Program-made: the position numbers and the translations under genes
The notes under the pieces: generated by a model
The model's database searches: none
What the model saw: only the letters and a program-made list of their open reading frames with translations
What the model was told of the DNA's origin: nothing
Part shown: positions 1 through 8,829 of the stretch, one piece after another
Layout: each line of letters begins with the position of its first letter
Position numbering within the stretch: the first letter of the stretch is position 1
NCBI GenBank assembly: GCA_938002655.1
Contig: CALLAC010000010.1
Location: forward strand, 1-64,000
DNA: 64,000 bases
From: an uncultured Cytophagales bacterium
GTDB lineage: Bacteria; Bacteroidota; Bacteroidia; Cytophagales; Thermonemataceae
Direction: 5' to 3'

Positions 1-141
1 ACGACGTAACTCGGCGTTCTCCGCTTGTAACGCAGCATTCTCTTTCCGAAGTCTATTTATCTCCTCTTCCTGAGCCGATAACTTGACTAGAACTTCTAAA
101 AGCATTCGCTGTAATTCCTCTATCGTGTTGGGCAGTTTCAT
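1..141 (-). CDS. IS66-type transposase, N-terminal fragment (cut by window edge)
   Basis: Reading leftward from an ATG at 141, 47 codons stay open to the window edge. The peptide begins MKLPNTIEELQRMLLEVLVK and continues as a leucine/glutamate-rich heptad pattern (LSAQEEEINRLRKENAAL). This is the leucine-zipper N-terminus of IS66 TnpC transposases, which precedes the zinc-binding and DDE domains that lie outside the window. It would make a DNA-binding transposase that dimerises through the coiled coil. The IS accessory genes tnpA and tnpB are not visible, so the element could be the single-gene type or be cut off. Identification rests on the N-terminal coil alone; another coiled-coil protein is the alternative. 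Confidence 0.72.
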   Translation of the reverse strand, partial: MKLPNTIEELQRMLLEVLVKLSAQEEEINRLRKENAALQAENAELRR

Positions 142-464
142 GTCCGAAAAATAAAAACTTTTTCGTAATTTTGCAAGTACCTAAATAGTTACGCAAATTT
201 TATGAATTCTTTGCAATTAAAATCTGTATCCTGATACAACTTACAAAATTGCCCGATAGTACTACACATTTTCCTCTTTTTTCAACAATAATTTGAGTAG
301 TATCTTAGTTTTTATGTATATTTGCCAAATAAAAACTAAAAAGTCTACAAGATTTTGAAAACCCATAGTTTGCTACTTTTAACACTACCAAATTTTTTTA
401 GTAAAAACTAATACTTTTCTGAACATCATTCTTTAAGCCCGTGATAATGTCAGACAAACTAAAT
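142..464. other. Intergenic region between the IS66-type transposase and lpxD
   Basis: No convincing gene was seen. The stretch should contain one end of the insertion sequence. A small palindrome, TGTATC-CT-GATACA, lies at 225-238. A minus-strand GTAA, the usual first bases of IS66 termini, lies at about 241-244, but without the other end the boundary is a guess. The right half holds the lpxD promoter (292-324). Short upstream in-frame start codons for lpxD are at 441 (GTG) and 447 (ATG). Confidence 0.5.
292..324 (+). promoter_or_regulatory. Bacteroidota-type promoter for lpxD
   Basis: TTTG at 292-295 is followed after 21 bases by TATATTTG at 317-324. This matches the Bacteroidota sigma-factor pattern TTTG / TAnnTTTG. 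Any of the candidate lpxD starts lies 117 to 141 bases downstream. Confidence 0.55.
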
Positions 465-1499
465 ATGAAATTCCCACTCAAACAAATCGCACAATTACTT
501 TCGGCTCGCATAAAAGGTAATGCAGATATTGAGATTTCAAATATTGCTAAAATTCAAGAAGCTCAAACAGGTGATATTGCCTTTTTGGCAAATCCTAAAT
601 ACGAACCTTATATTTACACTACCCAAGCCTCTGCCGTGATTGTCAATAAAGATTTTGAGCCAAAACAAACTATTTCCACTACCCTTTTAATCGTAGAAGA
701 CGCCTACACTGCCTTTTCAACTTTGCTTACGGAATATGAAAAAATCATCAATTTGCCTAAAAAAGGTATCGAACAACCTTGCTTTATTAGTGAAAAAGCC
801 ATTTTAGGCGAAAATCTCTACATTGGAGCATTTGCATACATTGGTGAAAATGCCCAAATAGGAAATCATACGCAAATTTATCCGAATGTTTTTATAGGCG
901 AAAATGTGAAAATTGGCAAGAATACTATTGTTTATGCAGGAGCTAAAATTTACAAAAATTGTATCATCGGCGATAACTGCGTAATTCATTCGGGAGCAGT
1001 GATTGGCAGCGATGGATTTGGCTTTGCCCCCCAACCCGATGGCTCTTTCAAAACTATTCCACAACTCGGCAATGTAATTATTGAAGATAACGTAAGCATT
1101 GGAGCCAATACTACCATAGACAGAGCTACTTTGGGGGCAACCATCATCAAAAAAGGCGTAAAAATTGATAATTTGGTGCAAATTGCTCACAATGTAATTG
1201 TAGGCGAAAACACCGTCATAGCCGCCCAAACAGGCATAGCTGGCTCTACGGAAGTAGGAGCTAATTGTATGTTCGGAGGACAAGTAGGAATTGCAGGACA
1301 TCTGAAAATCACCAATAAAGTCAATATTGGGGCACAATCAGGCTTGGGAACAGATATTACCCAAGAAAATACCAACTGGCAAGGCTCACCCGCTATGGAT
1401 TTGAAAGAGTTTTACCGAGCTTATGCCGTCTTCAAAAAATTACCTGAAATGTATCGAAAACTCGCCCAACTTGAACGCCAAATACAACAAGAAGAATAA
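465..1499 (+). CDS. lpxD: UDP-3-O-acylglucosamine N-acyltransferase LpxD
   Basis: This cytoplasmic enzyme transfers a 3-hydroxyacyl chain from acyl-ACP to the amino group of UDP-3-O-acylglucosamine, the third step of lipid A synthesis. The 344-residue protein has an N-terminal uridine-binding domain (about 1-95) ending in the FLANPKY motif. A left-handed beta helix of hexapeptide repeats ([33 protein letters not shown]) fills about 100-310. The catalytic histidine is in LVQIAHN, at about residue 242, close to the E. coli position. The start at 465 (MKFPLKQ) matches the usual family N-terminus; starts at 441 (GTG) or 447 (ATG) would add 6 to 8 residues. It stands apart from the other lipid A genes. 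Confidence 0.95.
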   Translation: MKFPLKQIAQLLSARIKGNADIEISNIAKIQEAQTGDIAFLANPKYEPYIYTTQASAVIVNKDFEPKQTISTTLLIVEDAYTAFSTLLTEYEKIINLPKKGIEQPCFISEKAILGENLYIGAFAYIGENAQIGNHTQIYPNVFIGENVKIGKNTIVYAGAKIYKNCIIGDNCVIHSGAVIGSDGFGFAPQPDGSFKTIPQLGNVIIEDNVSIGANTTIDRATLGATIIKKGVKIDNLVQIAHNVIVGENTVIAAQTGIAGSTEVGANCMFGGQVGIAGHLKITNKVNIGAQSGLGTDITQENTNWQGSPAMDLKEFYRAYAVFKKLPEMYRKLAQLERQIQQEE

Positions 1500-1527
1500 A
1501 AACAAAAATACTCCCCCAAAAATACCC

Positions 1528-1558
1528 AACCTATGAAGTTTTCAAAACCTCATAGGTT
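1528..1558. repeat. Palindromic repeat, copy 1 (possible terminator)
   Basis: AACCTATGA at 1528-1536 pairs with TCATAGGTT at 1550-1558. The inner GTTTT-C-AAAAC also pairs, with a single A/C mismatch between the two stem segments. It lies downstream of lpxD and before polA. The arms match those of the palindrome at 10690-10717, so it is a repeated element rather than a unique hairpin. It could also end lpxD transcription, although no long T-tract follows. Confidence 0.7.
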
Positions 1559-1646
1559 TCTTAATGATTGAAACAAAAGTCAGGCGTTTTTATTTTATTT
1601 TGATAACAACCCGAAATTTACTTATTTGCCCTAAAAACGATTATTT

Positions 1647-4466
1647 ATGCAAAAACTTTTTCTTTTAGATGCTTTTGCTCTCATATACAGAGCCTATTAT
1701 GCTTTTATCAATAACCCTCGCCGTACTAGCAAAGGAATGGAAACCAGTGCCATTTTTGGTTTTCTCAATACACTTTTAGAAGTTATTAAAAAAGAAAAAC
1801 CTACTCATTTAGCTGTTGCTTTTGATACTGCCGAAGCTACCTTTCGCCACCAAGATTTTCAAAGCTATAAAGCCCATCGAGAAGAGCAACCCGAAGGCAT
1901 CACGATTGCAGTGCCATATATTAAGCAAATATTAGAGGCTATGCGTATTCCTATTTTAGCTATGCCTGGCTACGAAGCCGATGATATTATCGGCACTATC
2001 GCCAAACAAGTAGCCCGTGAAGATTTCCCCGTGTATATGATGACCCCCGACAAAGATTTTTGCCAACTCATTGAAAACCAAAAAATATTCATCTATCGCC
2101 CCGCTACCAAATTTGCCCCTGCCGAAATTCTTGACGAAGCCAAAGCCCTTGAAAAATTTGGCGTACAACGCATTGAACAAATCATTGATATACTGGGTTT
2201 GCAAGGCGATGCTTCTGATAACATTCCTGGTTTGCCCGGTGTAGGCGAAAAAACTGCTCAAAAACTCATTGCCCAATACGGAAGCGTAGAAAATCTTATC
2301 GCTAATGCCGATAAACTAACAGGTAAAATTGCTGAAATTCTCAAACATCATGCACAGCAGGCTTTACTTTCCAAAAAACTTGCTACTATTCATCTGCAAG
2401 TACCTATTCAGTACAATATCGAAGATTTTCGCCTGAAAGAATATGATAAACCCGCCCTTGCAAAAATTTTAGATGAATTAGAGTTCAAAACACTGAAAAC
2501 TAAACTTATCGGCTTGAACCAAGAGGAGAAACAACAGCAAAAATCTGCTAAAAAACAAACTGCAACAACACAATTAAATTTATTTGGCACTACTACACAA
2601 GACAAAAAAAATAATCAAAATCCTGAAAATACGGAAGTTTTTCCTACTGAACTGCAAAATATACGAACCAAATTGCATCATTACCACATTGTAGATACCC
2701 CCCCATTGCGTCAGAAACTTATAGAGTTTTTATTTCTGCAAAAATCTTTCTGTTTTGATACAGAGACAACTTCTCTAGACCATCTGCAAGCCGAACTCGT
2801 AGGCATTGCCTTTGCTTACTACCCCAATGAAGCCTACTATGTACCCTTCCCTGCTGAAAGAAATCAAGCACAAGCAATTTTAGAAGAGTTCCGAGCTATT
2901 TTTGAAAACGAATTTATTGAAAAAATTGGTCAGAACCTCAAATATGATATAAGCGTTTTGCAAAATTACGGTATCAGAGTAAAAGGCAAACTCTTCGACA
3001 CAATGATTGCTCACTATCTTATCAATGCCGAAAGCAAACATAGTATGGATTTTTTAGCTGAAAAATATTTACATTATCAACCTATAAGTATTGAAACACT
3101 GATTGGAAAAAAAGGTGCTGACCAAGGCAATATGCGTGATGTTCCTTTAGAAATAGTAGCAGAGTACGCCGCCGAAGATGCCGATATCACCTTTCAACTT
3201 GCCGAAAAACTCCGCCCCGAACTGCAAAAAATTCAAAATGAAAAACTTTTCTACGAAGTAGAAACCCCTCTTATTCAGGTACTTTGCACCATGGAACGTA
3301 ACGGCGTAAGTATAGATGTAGAAACTTTACGCGAAAGTTCTATTAGTTTGGAAAAGGAAATTCAACTATTAGAGCAGGAAATCTACAAACAAGCAGGCAG
3401 AGAGTTCAATATTGCCTCACCCAAACAACTCGGCGAGGTACTTTTTGATGAACTCAAACTTGTGAAAAATCCTAAAAAAACCAAGACAGGTCAGTATGCC
3501 ACAGGCGAAGATATTTTGAGCAAGCTCGCAGACGAACACCCCATAGTAGCCAATATTTTAGAAATCAGAGAGTTGCAAAAACTCAAATCTACTTACATTG
3601 ATGCCCTGCCCGAACTTATCAGCCCACTGGATAAAAAAATTCATACTACTTTCAATCAAGCCGTAACAGCTACAGGCAGGTTGAGTTCGTCTAATCCAAA
3701 CCTGCAAAACATACCTATCAAAACTGCCAAAGGGCGTGAAATTCGCAAAGCCTTTGTAGCAAGTAGAGATGACTTTCTCATTCTTTCTGCCGATTATTCA
3801 CAAATAGAACTTCGCTTGATGGCAGCTTTCAGCCAAGACGAAACGATGCTCAACGCCTTCGCACAAGGGCAAGATATTCACGCTGCCACTGCCTCCAAAA
3901 TCTATAAAGTACCCATAGAAGAAGTTACTCCCGAAATGCGTAGAAATGCTAAAACAGCCAATTTTGCCATCTTGTATGGTAGTACAGCATTCAACCTTGC
4001 CCGACAACTTAAAATTTCTGTTTCAGAAGCAAGCAAACTCATAGACATGTATTACAAAGAATTTTCTGCCATCAAAAAATACAAAGACACAATGATACAA
4101 AAAGCTCGTGAGCAAGAATATGTAACTACCATTTTGGGCAGAAGACGATATTTGCCTACTATCAATGAAAATAACCAAGTGGTAGCAGGACACGCCGAAC
4201 GCAATGCCATCAATACCCCTTTACAAGGTTCTGCCGCCGACCTGATAAAAGTTGCGATGGTTCGCATTCACGATTTTCTACAAAAAAATAATCTGCAAAC
4301 CAAAATGATTTTACAAGTACACGACGAATTGGTTTTTGAAGTAAATAAAACTGAAATAGATTTTGTGAAAGAAAATATCGTCAGAATAATGCAAACTGCT
4401 ATATCTTTGCCTGTACCGCTTGTAGTGGAAGTGGGTATTGGGAAAAATTGGCTCGAAGCTCATTAG
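1647..4466 (+). CDS. polA: DNA polymerase I
   Basis: Family A DNA polymerase of 939 residues, acting in Okazaki-fragment processing and repair. The N-terminal 5'-3' exonuclease covers about 1-300 (LLDAFALIYRAY, YEADDIIGT, GLPGVGEKTA). The 3'-5' exonuclease covers about 345-530 and looks active: FDTETTSLD holds the D/E pair, GQNLKYD the second motif and YAAEDAD the third. The polymerase domain (about 560-939) has motif A SADYSQIELR, motif B RRNAKTANFAILYG and motif C LQVHDELVFE. All three activities are therefore probably intact, unlike the proofreading-dead Taq lineage. It is monocistronic, with a convergent aldo/keto reductase beyond a shared hairpin. Confidence 0.98.
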   Translation: MQKLFLLDAFALIYRAYYAFINNPRRTSKGMETSAIFGFLNTLLEVIKKEKPTHLAVAFDTAEATFRHQDFQSYKAHREEQPEGITIAVPYIKQILEAMRIPILAMPGYEADDIIGTIAKQVAREDFPVYMMTPDKDFCQLIENQKIFIYRPATKFAPAEILDEAKALEKFGVQRIEQIIDILGLQGDASDNIPGLPGVGEKTAQKLIAQYGSVENLIANADKLTGKIAEILKHHAQQALLSKKLATIHLQVPIQYNIEDFRLKEYDKPALAKILDELEFKTLKTKLIGLNQEEKQQQKSAKKQTATTQLNLFGTTTQDKKNNQNPENTEVFPTELQNIRTKLHHYHIVDTPPLRQKLIEFLFLQKSFCFDTETTSLDHLQAELVGIAFAYYPNEAYYVPFPAERNQAQAILEEFRAIFENEFIEKIGQNLKYDISVLQNYGIRVKGKLFDTMIAHYLINAESKHSMDFLAEKYLHYQPISIETLIGKKGADQGNMRDVPLEIVAEYAAEDADITFQLAEKLRPELQKIQNEKLFYEVETPLIQVLCTMERNGVSIDVETLRESSISLEKEIQLLEQEIYKQAGREFNIASPKQLGEVLFDELKLVKNPKKTKTGQYATGEDILSKLADEHPIVANILEIRELQKLKSTYIDALPELISPLDKKIHTTFNQAVTATGRLSSSNPNLQNIPIKTAKGREIRKAFVASRDDFLILSADYSQIELRLMAAFSQDETMLNAFAQGQDIHAATASKIYKVPIEEVTPEMRRNAKTANFAILYGSTAFNLARQLKISVSEASKLIDMYYKEFSAIKKYKDTMIQKAREQEYVTTILGRRRYLPTINENNQVVAGHAERNAINTPLQGSAADLIKVAMVRIHDFLQKNNLQTKMILQVHDELVFEVNKTEIDFVKENIVRIMQTAISLPVPLVVEVGIGKNWLEAH

Positions 4467-4480
4467 ATAAGCAATCAAAA

Positions 4481-4510
4481 AAGGTAGCTTTTCATAAAGA
4501 AAGCTACCTT
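4481..4510. terminator. Bidirectional hairpin between polA and the aldo/keto reductase gene
   Basis: AAGGTAGCTTT at 4481-4491 is the exact reverse complement of AAAGCTACCTT at 4500-4510, with an 8-base loop. A-runs precede it on the plus strand, giving a T-tract for the minus-strand transcript. It lies between two convergent genes and probably ends both transcripts. Confidence 0.75.
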
Positions 4511-4518
4511 GCAAATAT

Positions 4519-5505
4519 TTAGAAAACAGGTTGTTCGGGCTTATTTTGCAAAATATCTTCGATTTTTTGCATAACTTCTTCATTCAAAATAGTTTGAGCT
4601 ACTTCAATGGCTTTCAGATTTTCTTGCAACTGGCTTACTTTGGAAGCTCCTAAAATTGCTGTACTCACAAAAGTAGGCTTAATTGCCCAAGCAATAGCCA
4701 AAGTAGCCATCGAAACACCTAACTCTTTGGCAAGTACTGAAAGTTTTTTTACTTTTTCAATTCGTTCAGAAACTAATTCTCGGTTCTTGAGCCACTCCAT
4801 ACCTTCCATTCCTAAGCGAGTATCCGTAGGAAATCCATCGTTATATTTGCCCGTAAGAATTCCCGAAGCCAAAGGAGACCAAATCGTAGTACCCAAGCCA
4901 ATATTTTTGTATAATTGAGCATACTCTACTTCTACTCGGTAGCGGTGAAACATATTGTATTGCGGTTGCTCCATGGTAGGCGGAATAAGATTGTACTGCC
5001 TTGCAATACCATAAGCCTCCTGAATTTCTTGTGCCGACCACTCGGAAGTCCCCCAATACAAAACTTTCCCTTGGCGAATAAGGTCATTCATTGCCCAAAC
5101 AGTTTCTTCGATAGGTGTATTTTTATCGGGTCTGTGGCAAAAATATAAATCTAGGTACTCTACCTGCAAACGTTTAAGAGCGGCGTGGCAAGCCTCAAAA
5201 ATATGCTTTCGGCTCAATCCGGTTTGATTGGGCAACTTTCCGCCTGCTCCAAAAAAAACTTTACTAGAAACCACAAAGGTATCTCTACTCCAACCCATTT
5301 TCTTCAAAATGTTCCCCATTACAATTTCAGACTGCCCACGAGCGTAAATTTCTGCATTATCAAAAAAATTGATGCCCTGCTCGTAGGCTATTTTCATTAG
5401 CTCTTCGGCAGTATCGTCTGTAATTTGCTTACCAAAAGTAAGCCAAGAACCAAAAGAAAGGATGCTCACTTGCAATCCTGATTTACCAAGTCGTCTGTAT
5501 TCCAT
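4519..5505 (-). CDS. Aldo/keto reductase, Kv-beta-like subfamily
   Basis: Cytoplasmic NADPH-dependent oxidoreductase of 328 residues with a TIM-barrel fold. The family tetrad is visible: Asp and Tyr in FFDNAEIYARG, Lys in VVSSKVFFG and His in LYFCHRPD. The cofactor end carries ILGASKVSQLQENL. The N-terminus MEYRRLGKSGLQVS and the overall pattern place it with the voltage-gated potassium-channel beta-subunit-like reductases (YghZ/Kv-beta type). Its substrate cannot be told from sequence; small aldehydes such as methylglyoxal are typical. It is monocistronic, convergent with polA and divergent from the small lipoprotein gene. Confidence 0.93.
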   Translation of the reverse strand: MEYRRLGKSGLQVSILSFGSWLTFGKQITDDTAEELMKIAYEQGINFFDNAEIYARGQSEIVMGNILKKMGWSRDTFVVSSKVFFGAGGKLPNQTGLSRKHIFEACHAALKRLQVEYLDLYFCHRPDKNTPIEETVWAMNDLIRQGKVLYWGTSEWSAQEIQEAYGIARQYNLIPPTMEQPQYNMFHRYRVEVEYAQLYKNIGLGTTIWSPLASGILTGKYNDGFPTDTRLGMEGMEWLKNRELVSERIEKVKKLSVLAKELGVSMATLAIAWAIKPTFVSTAILGASKVSQLQENLKAIEVAQTILNEEVMQKIEDILQNKPEQPVF

Positions 5506-5632
5506 AGAGTTTTACGTTTTTTATTTTTTTCTACAAAACGAATAAATGCAATTTTAGTTGCGTAAAAGAAGTTTTCCCTGATTTGAAACTAAAAACATAC
5601 TAAAAACGTTTACCAACAAAACATTTCAAACC

Positions 5633-5640
5633 TAAATTTG
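5633..5640 (+). promoter_or_regulatory. Probable -7 box immediately upstream of the small lipoprotein gene
   Basis: TAAATTTG at 5633-5640 fits the Bacteroidota -7 consensus TAnnTTTG. No perfect TTTG -33 box is seen, only TTTA near 5610. The ATG begins 7 bases after the box, so the transcript would have almost no leader. Confidence 0.45.
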
Positions 5641-5647
5641 TAAGTTT

Positions 5648-5833
5648 ATGTTCAAAAAAATAACTTTGTTCGGACTAATCCTTTCCTTAGGAGCTTGTAC
5701 TACGATACACGTACATAACAGAGGTGTACCCCCTGGCCACGCTAAAAAAGGAAAGCACCATAAGCATAACGAAGTAAAATACGAAATTAAAGAAAAGAAA
5801 AATGGCACTGAAATCAAAGTAAAAACTCGCTAA
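5648..5833 (+). CDS. Small histidine/lysine-rich lipoprotein
   Basis: A 61-residue protein with a classic lipoprotein signal peptide: MFKK, a hydrophobic stretch, then the lipobox LSLGAC at about residues 12-17. The mature part is short and very basic, with IHVHNRGVPPGHAKKGKHH followed by alternating lysine and glutamate. PPGHAKK-type small lipoproteins recur in Bacteroidota, but I know of no assigned function. The His-rich patch could bind metal; that is inference. A minus-strand frame covers the same bases, but the lipobox and the -7 box just upstream favour this strand. It is convergent with the methyltransferase gene at 5830, overlapping it by 4 bases. Confidence 0.75.
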   Translation: MFKKITLFGLILSLGACTTIHVHNRGVPPGHAKKGKHHKHNEVKYEIKEKKNGTEIKVKTR

Positions 5834-6615
5834 AAGCGTAGAATGAAGTGCTGTTTTTCTTGTTTTTGTCTAAAAAAAACCAATCCTACCCTAAACAAAT
5901 CTATGCTGATGCCTACACGAGTATCGGCGTAGATTTTTTCCCAAGCCCTTTTCATCTCTTCCGACCAGTAAATATCATCAAAAGCTAGTACACTATTTTC
6001 ATAGCATTTAGCAGATATTTGCTCAAAATAGCGAATAGTAGGTTCAAAACGATGATTGGCATCTATGAAGGCAAAATCAACTTTTTCTACTTGAGAAAGC
6101 AAGCGTGGCAAGGTTTCATTTATGTTGCCTTTGACAAGTTCAATATTTTGTAAATCAAGCATTTTAAAATGCTTTTCAGCTAAATGAGCAAGGCTTTGTG
6201 CTCCTTCAAAAGTATAAATTTTGCCCCCCGAAGGCATTGCTTTGGCAAGATAAGCCGTAGTAATACCCAAAGATGTTCCTAAATCGAGCACTATTCGAGG
6301 CTCTAAGAAATTGATAAGTCTAAAAAGCATTTGAGCTACTCGTGCAGGAAGCGAAGCCGTAGCCGTAATACTACGAATAGATTTTTTTTTACTTGCTCCT
6401 CCTTTGGAACCTGCCCCAAAATCTTGTATTTCAATGATTTCGTCGTTATCTAAAAGCAACTCCCGCAATTTTTCAATCTCTTGGTAGGCATAAAAATCAA
6501 ATTCTTGATGTTTGATCACTTGTGTATACAGCTCATATACAAAAGGCGAATGAAGCCTATGCTCGTTTTTAGCATTCCAAAGATATTTCCAATAAGCCTT
6601 GATAGCGGTTTTCAT
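5830..6615 (-). CDS. Class I SAM-dependent methyltransferase (O-methyltransferase-like)
   Basis: A 261-residue cytoplasmic protein. The SAM-binding motif I is VLDLGTSLGITTAYLA at about residues 109-124. Motif II/III sequence follows as YTFEGAQSLAHLAEKHF, with DFAFIDANH as the post-motif and SVLAFDDIYWS as the strand with the likely metal-binding aspartates. This resembles the catechol-type O-methyltransferase group in arrangement. About 90 N-terminal residues precede the Rossmann fold and include a basic GSKGGASKKKS stretch. The substrate is unknown. It is a single gene, with a short shared end (4 bases) with the convergent lipoprotein gene. Confidence 0.8.
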   Translation of the reverse strand: MKTAIKAYWKYLWNAKNEHRLHSPFVYELYTQVIKHQEFDFYAYQEIEKLRELLLDNDEIIEIQDFGAGSKGGASKKKSIRSITATASLPARVAQMLFRLINFLEPRIVLDLGTSLGITTAYLAKAMPSGGKIYTFEGAQSLAHLAEKHFKMLDLQNIELVKGNINETLPRLLSQVEKVDFAFIDANHRFEPTIRYFEQISAKCYENSVLAFDDIYWSEEMKRAWEKIYADTRVGISIDLFRVGLVFFRQKQEKQHFILRF

Positions 6616-6757
6616 TGCAAATAATTGCTTGATTATAAGGGCAAAAATATTTTTTTTTCACAAAAAAATCACTCATTATTTCTTTTTTTCAAAAGATTTT
6701 CTATTTTTGAAAGCAATCAAATTGAACACTTGAATTCACCTAAAATATTACCAAACT

Positions 6758-7303
6758 ATGACTCCCGAAGAAGAAATCGAAATCTTGCAGGGTAAAAAAG
6801 ACTTCAAAGAGCTATCCTTTCCTATACTTTTTTTAGAGGGGTTGCTGTACAGTCTGTTATCTTTTGCTTTAGTGATGATTTTATTTTATATTTTTCAAAG
6901 AGTATTTCCACCCGATTTTCTGCTCAATACCGAATGGGTTGTAAGTATGAAATGGATTGGGGTAGTGCTTATTTCGTCTTTGGTTTTTGCTTTAAGTAAA
7001 ATAACTAACGGAAAAGTAGCTTGGCAAGTATTTATACGTACTTTACTGGTTGGGGTAGTATGCAGTGTTATTATTATTATTGCTTTTTTGGCTTTGTTTC
7101 GTTTTATGATAAGCCTTGACGATATTATCATTGGCATTGTAAAAATCTATAATTGGCGTGTAGGCTCGGCACATTTCAAAGAAATTTTGATAGCCTTTGG
7201 AGCAGTATTTTTCATGGCATATCCTATTTTGTTTATGTCTGTAAAATATACGCTACATCGAATTTTTTGGACTGACGAGGACGAACTGCTCCTGCCCGAC
7301 TAA
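6758..7303 (+). CDS. Polytopic membrane protein of unknown function
   Basis: A 181-residue inner-membrane protein that I do not recognise. After a charged 22-residue start (MTPEEEIEILQGKKDF) come about four hydrophobic segments at about 25-48, 62-82, 92-118 and 144-166. The C-terminus is acidic (TDEDELLLPD). A TATTTTTG -7-like box at 6702-6709 precedes the gene without a clear -33 box. The end overlaps the convergent SpoIIE phosphatase gene by 4 bases. The Bacteroidota DUF4199-type membrane proteins have similar size and layout, but I cannot confirm membership. Confidence 0.7.
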   Translation: MTPEEEIEILQGKKDFKELSFPILFLEGLLYSLLSFALVMILFYIFQRVFPPDFLLNTEWVVSMKWIGVVLISSLVFALSKITNGKVAWQVFIRTLLVGVVCSVIIIIAFLALFRFMISLDDIIIGIVKIYNWRVGSAHFKEILIAFGAVFFMAYPILFMSVKYTLHRIFWTDEDELLLPD

Positions 7304-8829
7304 ACTCTAAAACCAACTACCAAAATATCATCTGTCTGCTCGTTGATATAACCACGCCAAGTTTCGTGTAGTTCGTTCAGATAGAGCTTTTGGTATTCCA
7401 AGGGCTTATGATAATTGAGTTTGAGTTTTTCTTTAAAGTGAACCGTGAGGAATTTAGAATCGTATTCTCCGCCAAATTGGTCAGTAAATCCATCTGATAA
7501 CATGTAGAAAACGTCGTTTTCAGAGTAAAAAAGCCTGTATTCTTCAAAATGTTTTTCCATGATACTAATACCACCTATGCCAAAACGACTTCCTTTGATT
7601 TCTTGTACACCTTCTTCGTTAGCCACGAAAAGTGGTCTTTTAGCACCTGCAAATCTAATTTCATTGCTGTCTTTATCAATTCTACACAGAGCAATATCCA
7701 TTCCATCACTGATTATATCAGCTTCAAAACGACTTTCTTTTTGTAGCGTTTTATACAGCTCTGTATCTAATTTTTTCAGAATCTCAGCAGGAGCAAACAC
7801 ATAATCTTCTTTGATAATTCTGTTGAGTAAATCATGGCCTATAACGGTCATAAATGCTCCAGGAATACCATGCCCTGTACAATCGGCAACAGCTAAAAAA
7901 AGATATTGGTTGACTTCGGCAAACCAATAAAAATCGCCACTCAAAATTTCTTTGGGCTTGTAAAGAATCATAAAATCGCGAAAATGTGGCTTGATAACTT
8001 CTAACGACGGCAAAAGAGCTTCTTGTATGCGTTTCGTATAATAGATACTATCAATTAGTTCAGCATAAGCCCGATTGAGTTCATCATTTTGTGTTTGCAA
8101 AAGTTCTTTTTGCAAAAGCAAATCTTTATTTTGCTTGTCATAATTTTCATAAAGTTCTAGAAGTTCTTTATTTTTCTTTTCAATGAGTTCTTGCTGCTGA
8201 GCCAATACTTGGTTATATTTTTCCATTTTTTCAGTTTTCAAAAAATTTCTTTTGCTAATATTTTTGAGAATATTGACGTAAAAACGGATAAGATAAATCA
8301 TAAAACCTAAAAGTACTAGATACACAGTAGTGTGAAAAAATAACAAATTATGCTCTTTTACAGCAGAAGGGAACTTATAACCAACATATTCTACAATAGC
8401 AAAAACAAAAATAGTAAATGCAATAAGAATTGTCCATAAAAGTCCTAAAAAATTACCTGCATACAAAAAAGCTATAATAGCCACTAGTAAAAAAGAAGAA
8501 ATAACTGGCGAAAAAATTCCTCCTGTTTCTATTGCGGCCGCCCCAACCAAAAGAAAAGCCAAAAAACTCAAAATATTCCCCAAAATAGCCGCAGGAAGCC
8601 CTTTTTTAAAAGCAAACAAACTTCCTATAAGTAAAGCTATGCAAATACAATTGGCAAGCAAAGTACTGAACAACTCAAAATAAATATTGGCAGGTAATAA
8701 TAAAAACAAGAAGCCCAAACCTACAAGGCTAGCTTCCACAATATTTTCTGCCTTTTTGTACGGCAAAATATCTATTTTATGACTTTCGGGAACAAAATAA
8801 TTTTTGAGACGATGAAAAAATACCAGCAT
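7300..8829 (-). CDS. Membrane-anchored SpoIIE-type protein phosphatase
   Basis: A 509-residue PP2C-family (SpoIIE) serine phosphatase, which typically acts on a phosphorylated STAS anti-sigma-antagonist. The N-terminal 190 residues hold about six hydrophobic segments with no recognisable extracellular domain. A charged coiled coil (about 195-265, rich in Q, E, K, L) leads to the phosphatase domain, about 270-509. That domain begins YTKRIQEALLPS, then LSGDFYWFAE, LAVADCTGHGIPGAFMT (metal-binding Asp), ISDGMDIALC and FYMLSDGFTDQ. This 'ISGDFYW' type is typical of Cytophagales. The start is the ATG at 8829, sharing one base with the stop of the upstream 148-residue gene (TGATG), so translation is probably coupled. 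Confidence 0.9.
   Translation of the reverse strand: MLVFFHRLKNYFVPESHKIDILPYKKAENIVEASLVGLGFLFLLLPANIYFELFSTLLANCICIALLIGSLFAFKKGLPAAILGNILSFLAFLLVGAAAIETGGIFSPVISSFLLVAIIAFLYAGNFLGLLWTILIAFTIFVFAIVEYVGYKFPSAVKEHNLLFFHTTVYLVLLGFMIYLIRFYVNILKNISKRNFLKTEKMEKYNQVLAQQQELIEKKNKELLELYENYDKQNKDLLLQKELLQTQNDELNRAYAELIDSIYYTKRIQEALLPSLEVIKPHFRDFMILYKPKEILSGDFYWFAEVNQYLFLAVADCTGHGIPGAFMTVIGHDLLNRIIKEDYVFAPAEILKKLDTELYKTLQKESRFEADIISDGMDIALCRIDKDSNEIRFAGAKRPLFVANEEGVQEIKGSRFGIGGISIMEKHFEEYRLFYSENDVFYMLSDGFTDQFGGEYDSKFLTVHFKEKLKLNYHKPLEYQKLYLNELHETWRGYINEQTDDILVVGFRV

Noticed and set aside
804-1337. 177-codon minus-strand open frame
   Set aside because: It is antisense to the lpxD hexapeptide repeats, has no family signature, and its length follows from the repetitive coding sequence on the other strand.
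5632-5817. 61-codon minus-strand frame over the small lipoprotein gene
   Set aside because: The plus strand has a lipobox and a -7 box; the minus frame has neither.
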